A DNA stretch of 64,000 nucleotides. Source: Lolium rigidum. Taxonomy: Eukaryota > Streptophyta > Magnoliopsida > Poales > Poaceae. Positions 47,793 to 59,293 of the stretch are shown here, one piece after another. Below the pieces are notes generated by a model that was given only the letters and a program-made list of their open reading frames with translations, searched no databases and was not told where the DNA came from. The translations under genes were made by a program, and so were the position numbers. How positions within the stretch are numbered: the stretch's first letter is position 1; each line of letters opens with the position of its first letter. The stretch lies in assembly GCF_022539505.1 (NCBI RefSeq), contig NC_061510.1, positions 266,919,687 to 266,983,686 of the forward strand, written 5' to 3'.

Positions 47793-49504
47793 TGATGTCT
47801 ACGGGTGCTTCTATTCTTGTAGACAGTGTTGGGCCTCCAAGAGCAGAGGTTTGTAGAACAGCAGCAAGTTTCCCTTAAGTGGATCACCCAAGGTTTATCG
47901 ATCTCGTGGAGGAAGAGGTCAAAGATATCCCTCTCAAGCAACCCCGCAACCACAAAGCAAGAAGTCTCTTGTGTCCCCAACACACCTAATAGGTGCACTA
48001 GTTCGGCGAAGAGATAGTGAAATACAGGTGGTATGAATAAATGTGAGCAGTAGCAACGGCACCAGAAAAGTGCTTTGCTGTCCAGGATTGGTGGTGGTAA
48101 TATTGCGGACAATAGAGATGCAGTAAAACAGTAAACAAGCAGCGATAGCAGTATTTAGGAACAAGGTCTAGGGATCATACTTTCACTAGTGGACACTCTC
48201 AACTTTGATCACATAACAGAATAAATAAATAGATGCTAGACTCTACACTCTCTTGTTGGATGATGAACACCACTAACTGTGTAGGATTACACGAACCCTC
48301 AATGCCGGAGTTAACAAGCTCCACAATATTCGATATTCATGTTTAAATAACCTTAGAGTGCATGACAGATCAACACAACTAAACCAAGTACTAACATAGC
48401 ATGCACACTGTCACCTTCACACTACGAAAGGAGGCATAGATCACATCAATACCATCATAGCAATAGTTAACTTCATAATCTACAAGAGATCACAATCATA
48501 GCCTACGCCAAGTACTACACGATGCACACACTGTCACCATTACATCGTGCAGGAGGAATAAACTACTTTAATAACATCACTAGAGTAGCACACAGATAAA
48601 TTGTGATACAAAACACATTGCAATCATAAAGGGATATAAATAAGCACTTCACTATGCTCTTCATAACAGTGAATAAGTATTATGTGAAATATAGCCTAAG
48701 AGACCCACACGGTGCACACACTGTCACCTTTACACACGTGGGACAAGGAGTCTCCGGAGATCACATAAGTAAAATCCACTTGACTAGCATAATGACATCT
48801 AGATTACAAGCATCATCATATGAATCTCAATCATGTAAGGTAGCTCATGAGATTATTGTATTGAAGTACATAGGAGAGAGATTAACCACATAGCTACCGA
48901 GTACAGCCCCGAGCCTCGATGGAGAACTACTCCCTCCTCATGGGAGACAAAGAGCATTGATGAAGATGGCGGTGGTGTCGATGGAGGAGCCTTCCGGGGC
49001 ACTTCCCCGTCCCGGCGGCGTGCCGGAACAGAGACTCCTGTCCCCCAGATCTTGGCTTCGCGATGGCGGCGGCTCTGGAAGGTTTCTCGTACCGTGGCTT
49101 TTCCTTATCGAGGTTTTAGGTCGAGGAGGCTTAAATAGGCGAAGAGGCGGCGTCAGAAGGTCAACGAGGCGATGACACAATAGGGGGGCGCGGGCCCCCC
49201 CTTGGCCGCGCCGGCCTACCATCTGGTGGGCCTGTGGCCCCCTCCGGCGACTCTCGGGTGTTCGGAAGCTTCGTGCAATCCTAAGATGCTGGGCGTTGAT
49301 TTCGTCCGATTCCGAGAATATTTCCTTACTAGGATTTCTGAAACCAAAAACAGCAGAAAACAAAAACTGGCCCTTCGGCATCTCGTCAATAGGTTAGTTC
49401 CGGAAAACGCATAAATATGACATAAAGTATGCATAAAACATGTAGATATCATCAATAATGTGGCATGGAACATAAGAAATTATCGATACGTCGGAGACGT
49501 ATCA
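47793..49504 (-). repeat. 3' LTR of the level 4 element
   Basis: 1712 bp; on the minus strand TGATACGTCTCCGACGTATC to GTAGACATCA. The polypurine motif follows at 49505-49520 (plus). Confidence 0.9.
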
Positions 49505-49520
49505 GCATCCCCAAGCTTAG

Positions 49521-51930
49521 TTTCTGCTCGTCCCGAGCAGGTAAACGATAACAAAGATAATTTCTGGAGTGACATGCCATCATAACCTTGATCATACTAT
49601 TGTAAGCATATGTAATGAATGCAACGATCAAAACAATGGTAAATGACATGAGTAAACAACTGAATCATAAAGCAAAGACTTTTCATGAATAGTACTTTCA
49701 AGACAAGCATCAATAAGTCTTGCATAAGAGTTAACTCATAAAGCAATAAATTCATAGTAAAGGCATTGAAGCAACACAATGGAAGATTAAGTTTCAGCAA
49801 TTGCTTTCAACTTGTAACATGTATATCTCATGGATATTGTCAACATAGAGTAATATAACAAATGCAATATGCAAGTATGTAGGAATCAATGCATAGTTCA
49901 CACAAGTGTTTGCTTCTTGAGATGGAGAGAGATAGGTGAACTGACTCAACATAAAAGTAAAAGAATGGCCCTTCGCAGAGGGAAGCATTGATTGCTATAT
50001 TTGTGCTAGAGCTTTGGTTTTGAAAACATAAAGAGTGCATAAAAGTAAAATTTTGAGAGGTGTTTGTTGTTGTCAACGAATGGTAGTGGGCACTCTAACC
50101 CCCTTGCCAGACAAACCTTCAAAGAGCGGCTCCCATGAATTAGTTTTGGGTGGCACTCCTTCCAACCTTTCTTTCACAAACCATGGCTAACCGAATCCTC
50201 GGGTGCCTGCCAACAATCTCATACCATGAAGGAGTGCCTTTTTATTTTAGTTTTATTATGATGACACTCCTCCCCACCTTTGCTTTCTCAAGCCATGGCT
50301 AACCGAATCCTTCGGGTGCCGTCCAACAATCACATACCATGGAGGAGTGTCTATTTAGGTTAATTAATTTGGGACTGGGAATCCCATTGCCATCTCTTTT
50401 TGCAAAATTATTGGATAAGCGGATGAAGCCACTAGTCCATTGGTGAAAGTTGCCCAACAAGAATGAAAGATAAACACCACATACTTCCTCATGAGCTATA
50501 AAACATTGACACAAATCAGAGGTGATAAATTTTGAATTATTTAAAGGTAGCACTCAAGCAATTTACTTTGGAATGGCGGAGAAATACCATGTAGTAGGTA
50601 GGTATGGTGGACACAAATGGCGTAGTGGTTGGCTCAAGGATTTTGGATGCATGAGAAGTATTCCCTCTCGATACAAGGTTTAGGCTAGCAAGGTTATTTG
50701 AAACAAACACAAAGATGAACCGGTGCAGCAAAACTCACATAAAAGACACATTGTAAACATTATAAGACTCTACACCGTCTTCCTTGTTGTTCAAACCAAT
50801 ACTAGAAATTATCTAGACCTTAGAGAGACCAATTATGCAAACCAAATTTTAGCAAGCTCTATGTATTTCTTCATTAATGGGTGCAAAGTATATGATGCAA
50901 GAGCTTAAACATGAGCACAACAATTGCCAAGTATCAAATTATCCAAGACATTTTATCAATTACCACATGTAGCATTTCCCGTTTCCAACCATATAACAAT
51001 TAACGAAGCAGTTCAACCTTCGCCATGAACATTATGAGCTAAGAACACATGTGTTCATATGAACCAACGGAGCGTGTCTCTCTCCCACACAAGCATTTAT
51101 TCAAACAAAAACAAAAACAAACAGACGCTCCAAGTAAAGTACATAAGATGTGACCGAATAAAAATATAGTTTCAAGAGAAGAAACCTGATAAGTTGTCGA
51201 TGAAGAAGGGGATGCCTTGGGCATCCCCAAGCTTAGATGCTTGAGTCTTCTTGAAATATCCAGGGATGAACCATGGGGGCATCCCCAAGCTTAGACTTTT
51301 CACTCTTCTTGATCATAGTATATCATCCTCCTCTCTTGACCCTTGAAAACTTCCTCCACACCAAACTCAAAGCAAACTCATTAGAGGGTTAGTGCATAAT
51401 CAAAAACTCACATGTTCAGAGGTGACACAATCATTTTTAGCACTTCTGGACATTGCTCAAAGCTACTGGAAGTTAATGGAACAAAGAAATCCATCCAACA
51501 TAGCAAAAGAAGCAATGCGAAATAAAAGGCAGAATCTGTCAAAACAGAACAGTCCGTAAAGACGAATTTTATTGAGGCACCATACTTGCTCAAATGAAAA
51601 TGCTCAAATTGAATGAAAGTTGCGTACATATCTGAGGATCACTCACGTAAATTGGCATAATTTTCTGAGTTACCTACGAGAGAATTAGGCCCAGATTCGT
51701 GACAGCAAAGAAATCTGTTTCTGCGCAGTAATCCAAATCTAGTATGAACCTTACTATCAAAGACTTTACTTGGCACAACAATGCAATAAAACTAAGATAA
51801 GGAGAGGTTGCTACAGTAGTAACAACTTCCAAGACTCAAATATAAAACAAAGTTACTGTAGCAAAATAAACACATGGGTTATCTCCCAAGAAGTTCTTTC
51901 TTTATAGCCAATAAGATGGGCTCAGCAGTT
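49521..51930 (-). other. Non-coding 3' interior of the level 4 element
   Basis: Reverse complement of the shared A/B interior. Polypurine motif copies lie at 51221-51236 and 51279-51294. The part near 50080-50390 (CTAACCGAATCC repeated twice) is a family-specific insertion or duplication. No coding domain. Confidence 0.75.
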
Positions 51931-52659
51931 TTAATGATGCACTCGCAAGAGATAGTATTTGAAGCAAAAGAGAGCATCAAGAGGCAAATTCAAAACACAT
52001 TTAAGCCTAACATGCTTCCTATGAAAAGGAATCTTGTAAATAAACAAATTCATGAAGCATGATGCAACAAGCATACAAAGATAAAACAATTGTAACTTCA
52101 AAAATTTCAGCATATAGAGAGGTGTTTTAGTAACATGAAAATTTCTACAACCATATTTTCCTCTCTCATAATAATATCCAGTAGCATCATGAGAAAAATC
52201 AATAATATAAGTATCACATAAAACATTCTTATCATGAGTCTCATGCATAAAATTATTACTACTCCCAACATAAGCATAATCAATTTTATTAGTAATAGTG
52301 GGAGCAAATTCGACAAAGTAGCTATCATTATTATTCTCATCATCAAATATAGGAGGCATATTGTAATTATAATCAAATTTATCCTCCATAACAGGCGGTA
52401 CTAAAAGACTACTATCATTATAATCATCATAAATAGGAGGCAAAGTATCATCAAAGTAAATTTTCTCCTCAATGCTTGGGGGACTAAAAAGATCATGCTC
52501 ATCAAAACCAGCTTCCCCAAGCTTAGAACTCTCTATATCATTAGCAACAATGGTATTCAAAGTGTTCATACTAATATGTTCCATGGGTTTTTTAATTTTC
52601 GCATCAAACCATCCATGTCTTAAATCAGGAAATAGAATAAGAAGCTCATTGTTGCCCAT
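51931..52659 (-). CDS. Conserved small ORF of gag-less family B elements (242 aa)
   Basis: An unbroken frame begins MGNNELLILFPDLRHGWFD about 165 bp inside the 5' LTR. The protein is acidic and rich in Asp, Asn and Tyr up to about residue 150 (SSKLGEAGFDEHDLFSPPSI near residue 47). It then becomes basic and hydrophobic: YYERGKYGCRNFHVTK, a 20-residue hydrophobic stretch around LFYLCMLVASCFMNLFIY, and the end RKHVRLKCVLNLPLDALF. I recognise no domain. Its two ends match the ends of the gag region in the level 3 element, and the frameshifted copy at 38192-38885 is nearly the same. Function is unknown; it may be a leftover gag or part of an RNA signal. Confidence 0.6.
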   Translation of the reverse strand: MGNNELLILFPDLRHGWFDAKIKKPMEHISMNTLNTIVANDIESSKLGEAGFDEHDLFSPPSIEEKIYFDDTLPPIYDDYNDSSLLVPPVMEDKFDYNYNMPPIFDDENNNDSYFVEFAPTITNKIDYAYVGSSNNFMHETHDKNVLCDTYIIDFSHDATGYYYERGKYGCRNFHVTKTPLYMLKFLKLQLFYLCMLVASCFMNLFIYKIPFHRKHVRLKCVLNLPLDALFCFKYYLLRVHH

Positions 52660-52795
52660 TATGCCAAACTAGTGTAAACAAGAAACAAAAAGATGCAATT
52701 GCAGGATCTAAAGGAAATAGCTTCGAGCACACACACAATGGCGCCAGAAAAGTACTTTTACCTGGGACCGGAGTATGAGAGCCTTTTACCTTTCC

Positions 52796-52813
52796 TCCCC
52801 GGCAACGGCGCCA
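52796..52813 (-). promoter_or_regulatory. tRNA-Asp primer binding site of the level 4 element, perfect 18 nt
   Basis: TCCCCGGCAACGGCGCCA on plus, same as in the level 3 element and 11 bp from the LTR. A partial second copy (GGCGCCAGAAAAGT) lies 67 bp away at 52740-52753. Confidence 0.9.
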
Positions 52814-52823
52814 GAAAAGTGCT

Positions 52824-54963
52824 TGATGTCTACGAGTGCTTCTATTCTTGTAGACAGTGTTGGGCCTCCAAGAGCAGAGGTTTGTAGAACATCAGCAAGT
52901 TTCCCTTAAGTGGATCACCCAAGGTTTATCGATCTCAGGGAGGAAGAGGTCAAAGATATCCCTCTCAAGCAACCACTGCAACCACAAAGCAAGAAGTCTC
53001 TTGTGTCCCCAACACACCTAATAGGTGCACTAGTTCGGCGAAGAGATAGTGAAATACGGGTGGTATGAATAAATGTGAGCGAGTAGCAACGGCACTAGAA
53101 AAGTGCTTTGCTCGTCCAGGATTGGTGGTGGTAATATTGCGAACAATAGAGATGCGAGTAAAACAAGTAAACAAGCAGCGATAGCGATATTTAGGAACAA
53201 GGTCTAGGGATCATACTTTCACTAGTGGACACTCTCAACTTTGATCACATAACGAGAATAAATAAATAGATGCTAGACTCTACACTCTCTTGTTGGATGA
53301 TGAACACCACTAACTGTGTAGGATTACACGAACCCTCAATGCCGGAGTTAACAAGCTCCACAATATTCGATATTCATGTTTAAATAACCTTAGAGTGCAT
53401 GACAGATCAACACAACTAAACCAAGTACTAACATAGCATGCACATCGTCACCTTCACACTACGAAAGGAGGCATAGATCACATCAATACCATCATAGCAA
53501 TAGTTAACTTCATAATCTACAAGAGATCACAATCATAGCCTACGCCAAGTACTACACGATGCACACACTGTCACCATTACACCGTGCAGGAGGAATAAAC
53601 TACTTTAATAACATCACTAGAGTAGCACACAGATAAATTGTGATACAAAACACATTGCAATCATAAAGGGACGGGATCAGATATCCTCCGTCTTGTCTCT
53701 GCATTCGAGGAATGCTTGTAGCTGTGCTAGGCGTGAGAAGAACTCTACAATACGATTTCTACGATTGGTACCAGATTGGAATTCCACCTCCAATAATCCC
53801 TTTGGTTGAGGCATCGAATGGCGAACCCCGACCAAAGGGAGTGCATTCCTTTTCATTCGATTTCAAGTAGATACCAAACTTGAACTACGTCTTTAACTGA
53901 TTGTATTAGAAGCTGCCCTATCAAGAACAACCCTGTAGAAGCATCTCAACCACCTAACTCGAATAATCATATAAAAAGAGAAAACATAGTCCATCTATAA
54001 GAAGAGGCGTCTACTCCTCCATTTTCTCTCTAAGGCATTGGTTGAAAAGTGCATTTCAGATCGATAAGCTCAGAGTTGGGCTGTTTCTTGTATCTGATGG
54101 ACCACTTCACTATGCTCTTCATAACAGCGAATAAGTATTCTGTGAAATATAGCCTAAGAGACCCACACGGTGCACACACTGTCACCTTTACACACGTGGG
54201 ACAAGGAGTCTCCGGAGATCACATAAGTAAAATCCACTTGACTAGCATAATGACATCTAGATTACAAGCATCATCATATGAATCTCAATCATGTAAGGCA
54301 GCTCATGAGATTATTGTATTGAAGTACATAGGAGAGAGATTAACCACATAGCTACCGGTACAGCCCCGAGCCTCGATGGAGAACTACTCCCTCCTCATGG
54401 GAGACAAGCAGCGTTGATGAAGATGGCGGTGGTGTCGATGGAGGAGCCTTCCGGGGGCACTTCCCCGTCCCGGCGGCGTGCCGGAACAGAGACTCCTGTC
54501 CCCCAGATCTTGGCTTCGCGATGGCGGCGGCTCTGGAAGGTTTCTCGTACCGTGGCTTTTCCGTATTGAGGTTTTAGGTCGAGGAGGCTTAAATAGGCGA
54601 AGAGGCGGCGTCAGAAGGTCAACGAGGCGATGACACAATAGGGGGGCGCGGGCCCCCCCTTGGCCGCGCCGGCCTACCATCTGGTGGGCCTGTGGCCCCC
54701 TCTGGCGACTCTCGGGTGTTCTGGAAGCTTCGTGCAATCCTAAGATGCTGGGCGTTGATTTCGTCCGATTCCGAGAATATTTCCTTACTAGGATTTCTGA
54801 AACCAAAAACAGCGAGAACAACGAAGCGGCCCTTCGGCATCTCGTCAATAGGTTAGTTCCGGAAAACGCATAAATATGACATAAAGTATGCATAAAACAT
54901 GTAGATATCATCAATAATGTGGCATGGAACATAAGAAATTATCGATACGTCGGAGACGTATCA
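52824..54963 (-). repeat. 5' LTR of the level 4 element, with foreign insert
   Basis: About 1709 bp of LTR matching 47793-49504, interrupted at 53671 by 431 bp of unrelated DNA, with loss of about 10 bp of the LTR (TATAAATAAG). Confidence 0.9.
53672..54102. other. 431-bp foreign insert, possibly organelle DNA
   Basis: The partner LTR reads CATAAAGGGATATAAATAAG then CACTTCACTATG (48626-48656). Here CATAAAGGGA is followed by 431 bp starting CGGGATCAGATATCC, and the LTR resumes at CACTTCAC (54103). There is no target duplication, no inverted repeat and no poly-A, and about 10 bp were lost, as in end-joining repair with filler DNA. The composition and style recall plant mitochondrial DNA, but I did not recognise a gene. 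No ORF of note. Confidence 0.6.
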
Positions 54964-54968
54964 AACAC

Positions 54969-55923
54969 CACTAACTGCGTAGGATTACACGAACCCTCAA
55001 TGCCGGAGTTAACAAGCTCCACAATATTCAATGTTCATATTTAAATAACCTTAGAGTGCAAGATAGATCAACACAATCACACCAAGAACTAACATAGCAT
55101 GCACACTGTCACCATCACACTATGAAGGAGGCATAGATCACATCAATACTTATCATAGCAATAGTTAACTTCATAATCTACAAGAGATTACAATCATAAC
55201 CCACGCCAAGTACTACACGATGCACACACTCGTCACCATTACACCGTGCGGAGGAATAGACTACTTTAATAACATCACTAGAGTAGCACATAGATGATAT
55301 TCAACTAGATCACAAAAAGAGAGAGGTGAACCACATAGCTACAGCGGAGCCCTCAGCCCCGGGGTGAATTACTCCTCCTCATCATGGAGACAGCGATGGC
55401 GGTGAAGATGGCGGTGGAGACGGCGGTGGAGATGACTCCGGGGCAATTCCCCGTCCCGGCAGGTGCCTGGAACAGAGACTTCTGTCCCCCGAATTGGAGT
55501 TTCGCGATGGCGGCGGCTCTGGATGGTTTTCTCTGGTTTCGTCGAACGGGGGCGAGGTTTTAGGTCAGGGACGACTAAATAGGCGAAGAGGCGGAGTCGG
55601 AGGGGCCACGGGGTCCCCTTGGGCCGCGCCGCCCTGTGGGGTGGGGCCCCCTGGCTCCCCTCTCGCCTTTCTCCGGTGCTCTGGAAGCTTCCGGGAATTA
55701 TAAGATCTTCGGTGTTGATTTCGTCCGATTCCGAAAATATTTCTTTACTAGGATTTTCGAAACCAAAAACAGCAGAAAACAGACAGCGGCCTTTCGGCAT
55801 CTCGTCAATAGGTTAGTTCCGGAAAATGCATAAATACGACATAAAGTATGCATAAAACATGTAGATATCATCAATAATGTGGCATGGAACATAAGAAATT
55901 ATCGATACGTCGGAGACGTATCA
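54969..55923 (-). repeat. 5' LTR of the level 3 element, outer piece
   Basis: Continues from 47792 after the AACAC duplication, from CACTAACTGCGTAGG to GACGTATCA, followed by TGGGG. Confidence 0.88.
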
Positions 55924-55928
55924 TGGGG

Positions 55929-56818
55929 TTCCCAGCCCCCAATTAATCAACCTTCATTAATAATTCTCTTCACATGTTTTGCTCTGATTCATCAGTAAGC
56001 AACTTAATTTTGCAAATAGACACTCCTTCATGGTATGTGAATGTTGGAAGGCACCCGAGGATTCGGTTAGCCATGGCTTGTGTAAGCAAAAGGTTGGGAG
56101 GAGTGTCATCCATAAATAAAACTAAAATACATGTGTAAACAAAAGAGAAGAGGGATGATCTACCTTGCTCGGTAGAGATAACGTCCTTCATGGGAGCCGC
56201 TCTTTGAAGGTTTGTCCGGCAAGGGGGTTAGAGTGCCCACTACCGATCGTTGACAACAACAAACACCTCTCAAAATTTTACTTTTATGCTCTCTTTATGT
56301 TTTCAAAACCAAAGCTCTAGCACAAATATAGCAATCAATGCTTCCTCTGCGAAGGGCCTTTCTTTTACTTTTATGTTGAGTCAGTTCACCTATCTCTCTC
56401 CACCTCAAGAAGCAAACACTTGTGTGAACTGTGCATTGATTCCTACATATTTGCATATTGCACTTGTTATATTACTTTACATTGACAATATCAATGAGAT
56501 ATACATGTTATAAGTTGAAAGCAACCGCTGAAACTTAATCTTCCTTTGTGTTGCTTCAATACCTTTACTTTGATTTATTGCTTTATGAGTTAACTCTTAT
56601 GCAAGACTTATTGATGCTTGTCTTGAAAGTACTATTCATGAAAAGTCTTTGCTTTATGATTCATTTGTTTACCCATGTCATTACCATTGTTTTGATCGCT
56701 GCATTCATTACATATGCTTACAATAGTATGATCAAGGTTATGATGGCATGTCACTCCAGAAATTATCTTTGTTATCGTTTACCTGCTCGGGACGAGCAGG
56801 AACTAAGCTTGGGGATGC
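55929..56818 (+). other. Non-coding 3' interior of the level 2 element, last part
   Basis: Resumes the level 2 interior after the level 3 insertion (GGCAATGGGG joined to TTCCCAGCCCCC). Ends with the polypurine tract CTAAGCTTGGGGATGC at 56803-56818. Confidence 0.8.
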
Positions 56819-58526
56819 CGATACGTCTCCGACGTATCGATAATTTCTTATGTCCCATGCCACATTATTGATGATATCTACATGTTTTATGCATACTTTA
56901 TGTCATATTTATGCGTTTTCCGGAACTAACCTATTGACGAGATGCCGAAGGGCCAGTTGCTGTTTTCTGCTGTTTTTGGTTTCAGAAATCCTAGTAAGGA
57001 AATATTCTCGGAATCGGACGAAATCAATGCCCAGCATCCTATTTTTCCACGAAGCTTCCAGAACACCCAAGAGCCGCCGGAGGGGAGCCCTGGTGGGCCC
57101 AGATGATAGGGTGGCGCGGCCAGGGCCTGGGCCGCGCCCCCCTGTTGTGTCGTCGCCTCCGACTCCGCCTCTTCGCCTATTTAAAGGTCCCTGACCTAAA
57201 ACTTCGATACGGGAAAAGCCACGGTACGAGAAACCTTCCGGAGCCGCCGCCATCGCGAAGCCAAGATCCGGGGGACAGTAGTCTCCGTTCCGGCACGCCG
57301 CCGGGACGGGAAGTGCCCCCGGAAGGCTCCTCCATCGACACCACCGCCATCTTCATCAACGTTGCTCGTCTCCCATGAGGAGGGAGTAGTTCTCCATCGA
57401 GGCTAAGGGCTGTACTCGGTAGCTATGTGGTTCATCTCTCTCCTATGTACTTCAATACAATAATCTCATGAGCTGCCTTACATGATTGAGATTCATATGA
57501 TGATGCTTGTAATCTAGATGTCATTATGCTAGTCAAGTGGGTTTTACTTATGTGATCTCCGGAGACTCCTTGTCCCACGTGTGTAAATGTGACCGTGTGT
57601 GCACCGTGTGGGTCTCTTAGGCTATATTTCACGAATACTTATTCACCGTTATGAATGGCATAGTGAAGTGCTTATTTATATCCCTTTATGATTGCAATGT
57701 GTTTTGTATCACAATTTATCCGTGTGCTACTCTAGTGATGTTATTAAAGTAGTTTATTCCTCCCGCACGGTGTAATGGTGACAAGTGTGTGCATCGTGTA
57801 GTACTTGGCGTAGGCTATGATTGTGATCTCTTGTAGATTATGAAGTTAACTATTGCTATGATGGTATTGATGTGATCTATGCCTCCTTTCGTAGCGTGAA
57901 GGTGACAGATGTGCATGCTATGTTAGTACTTGGTTTGGTTATGTTGATCTCGTCATGCACTCTAAGGTTATTTAAATATGAACATTGAATATTGTGGAGC
58001 TTGTTAACTCCGGCATTGAGGGTTCGTGTAATCCTACACAGTTAGTGGTGTTCATCATCCAACAAGAGGGTGTAGAGTCTAGCATCTATCTATTTATTCT
58101 GTTATGTGATCAATGTTGAGAGTGTCCACTAGTGAAAGTATGATCCCTAGGCCTTGTTCCTAAATATCGCTATCGCTGCTTGTTTACTCGTTTTATCGCA
58201 TCTTTACTTCCTGCAATATTACCACCATCAACCACACGCCAGCAAGCACTTTTCTGGTGCCGTTGCTACTGCTTATATTTATTCATACCACCTGTATTTC
58301 ACTATCTCTTCGCCGAACTAGTGCACCTATTAGGTGTGTTGGGGACACAAGAGACTTCTTGCTTTGTGGTTGCAGGGTTGCATGAGAGGGATATCTTTGA
58401 CCTCTTCCTCCCTGAGTTCGATAAACCTTGGGTGATCCACTTAAGGGAAACTTGCTGTTGTTCTACAAACCTCTGCTCTTGGAGGCCCAACACTGTCTAC
58501 AAGAATAGAAGCACCCGTAGACATCA
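56819..58526 (+). repeat. 3' LTR of the level 2 family B element
   Basis: 1708 bp. The first base is C in place of T (CGATACGTCTCC), a likely point change. It ends GTAGACATCA, then ACTGA. Confidence 0.9.
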
Positions 58527-59293
58527 ACTGACTCAACATAAAGTAAAAGAAAGGCCCCTTCGCAGAGGGAAGCAGGGATTACTCTTGTGCTAGAGCTTTT
58601 TATTTTGGAAACATGGAGACAATTTTGTCAACGGTAGTAATAATTCATATGTGTTATGCATAAAACATCCTATAAGTTGCAAGCCTCATGCATCGAATAC
58701 CAATAGTGCTCGCACCTTGTCCTAATTAGCTCGGATTTCCATGGATTATCGTTGCATTACATATGTTTCAACCAAGTGTCACAAAGGGGTACCTCTATGT
58801 CACCTGTACAAAGGTCCAAGGAGATAGATCGCATTTGATTTCTCGTTTTTGATAGATATCAACTTAAGGACATCCATACCGGGAAAACATAGAAAACAGA
58901 TAATGGACTCCTCTTTAATGCTTAAGCATTCAACAACAGATAATATTCTCATAAGAGATTGAGGGTTAATGTCCAAACTGAAACTTCCACCATGATACAT
59001 GGCTTTGGTTGGCGGCCCAATGTTCTTCTCTAACAATATGCATACTCAAACCATTTAATCATGATAAATCACCCTTACTTCGGACAAGACGAACATGCAT
59101 AGCAACTCACATGATATTCAACAAAGGTGTAACAGATTGATGGCGTCCCCGTAATCATGGTTACCGCTCAACAAGCAACTTATAAGAAATAAGATACATA
59201 AGTAACATATTCAATACCACAATAGTTTTTAAGCTATTTTCCCATGAGCTATGTATTGCAAAGACAAGGAATGAAATTTTAAAGGTAGCACGC

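Larger units (their letters stand above)
47793..54963 (-). mobile_element. Full-length family B element, minus strand (nest level 4)
   Basis: AACAC flanks both sides (47788-47792 and 54964-54968). LTRs are 47793-49504 (3') and 52824-54963 (5', enlarged by a 431-bp insert). Interior is 49505-52823: primer site, an intact 242-codon ORF, and the shared non-coding part. No gag core or pol. It sits inside the 5' LTR of the level 3 element and is the youngest retrotransposon in this column of the nest. Confidence 0.92.
40461..55923 (-). mobile_element. Family B element with gag, minus strand (nest level 3)
   Basis: TGGGG flanks both sides (40456-40460 and 55924-55928). The 3' LTR is 40461-41893; the 5' LTR is 47344-47792 continued at 54969-55923. 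Interior 41894-47343 holds the primer site, a gag region in broken frames with a CCHC zinc knuckle, and the shared non-coding 3' part. No protease, reverse transcriptase or integrase was found. The level 4 element interrupts the 5' LTR. Confidence 0.9.
36368..58526 (+). mobile_element. Full-length family B element, plus strand (nest level 2)
   Basis: LTRs are 36368-38027 and 56819-58526, ending GTAGACATCA. Flanks are ACTAA (36363-36367) and ACTGA (58527-58531), a target duplication with one change. The interior (38028-40460 and 55929-56818, about 3.3 kb) has a tRNA-Asp primer site, a small ORF and the shared non-coding 3' interior, but no gag, protease or pol. It is a non-autonomous element. 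The level 3 element splits it at 40460. Confidence 0.9.

Noticed and set aside
48058..48074. Separate insertion at the primer-like motif inside the B LTR
   Set aside because: The motif is at the same place in four B LTRs, so it belongs to the LTR.
36368..58526. Large repeated blocks as a CRISPR or satellite array
   Set aside because: Repeats are LTRs and interiors of nested elements with target duplications; no short regular spacers.
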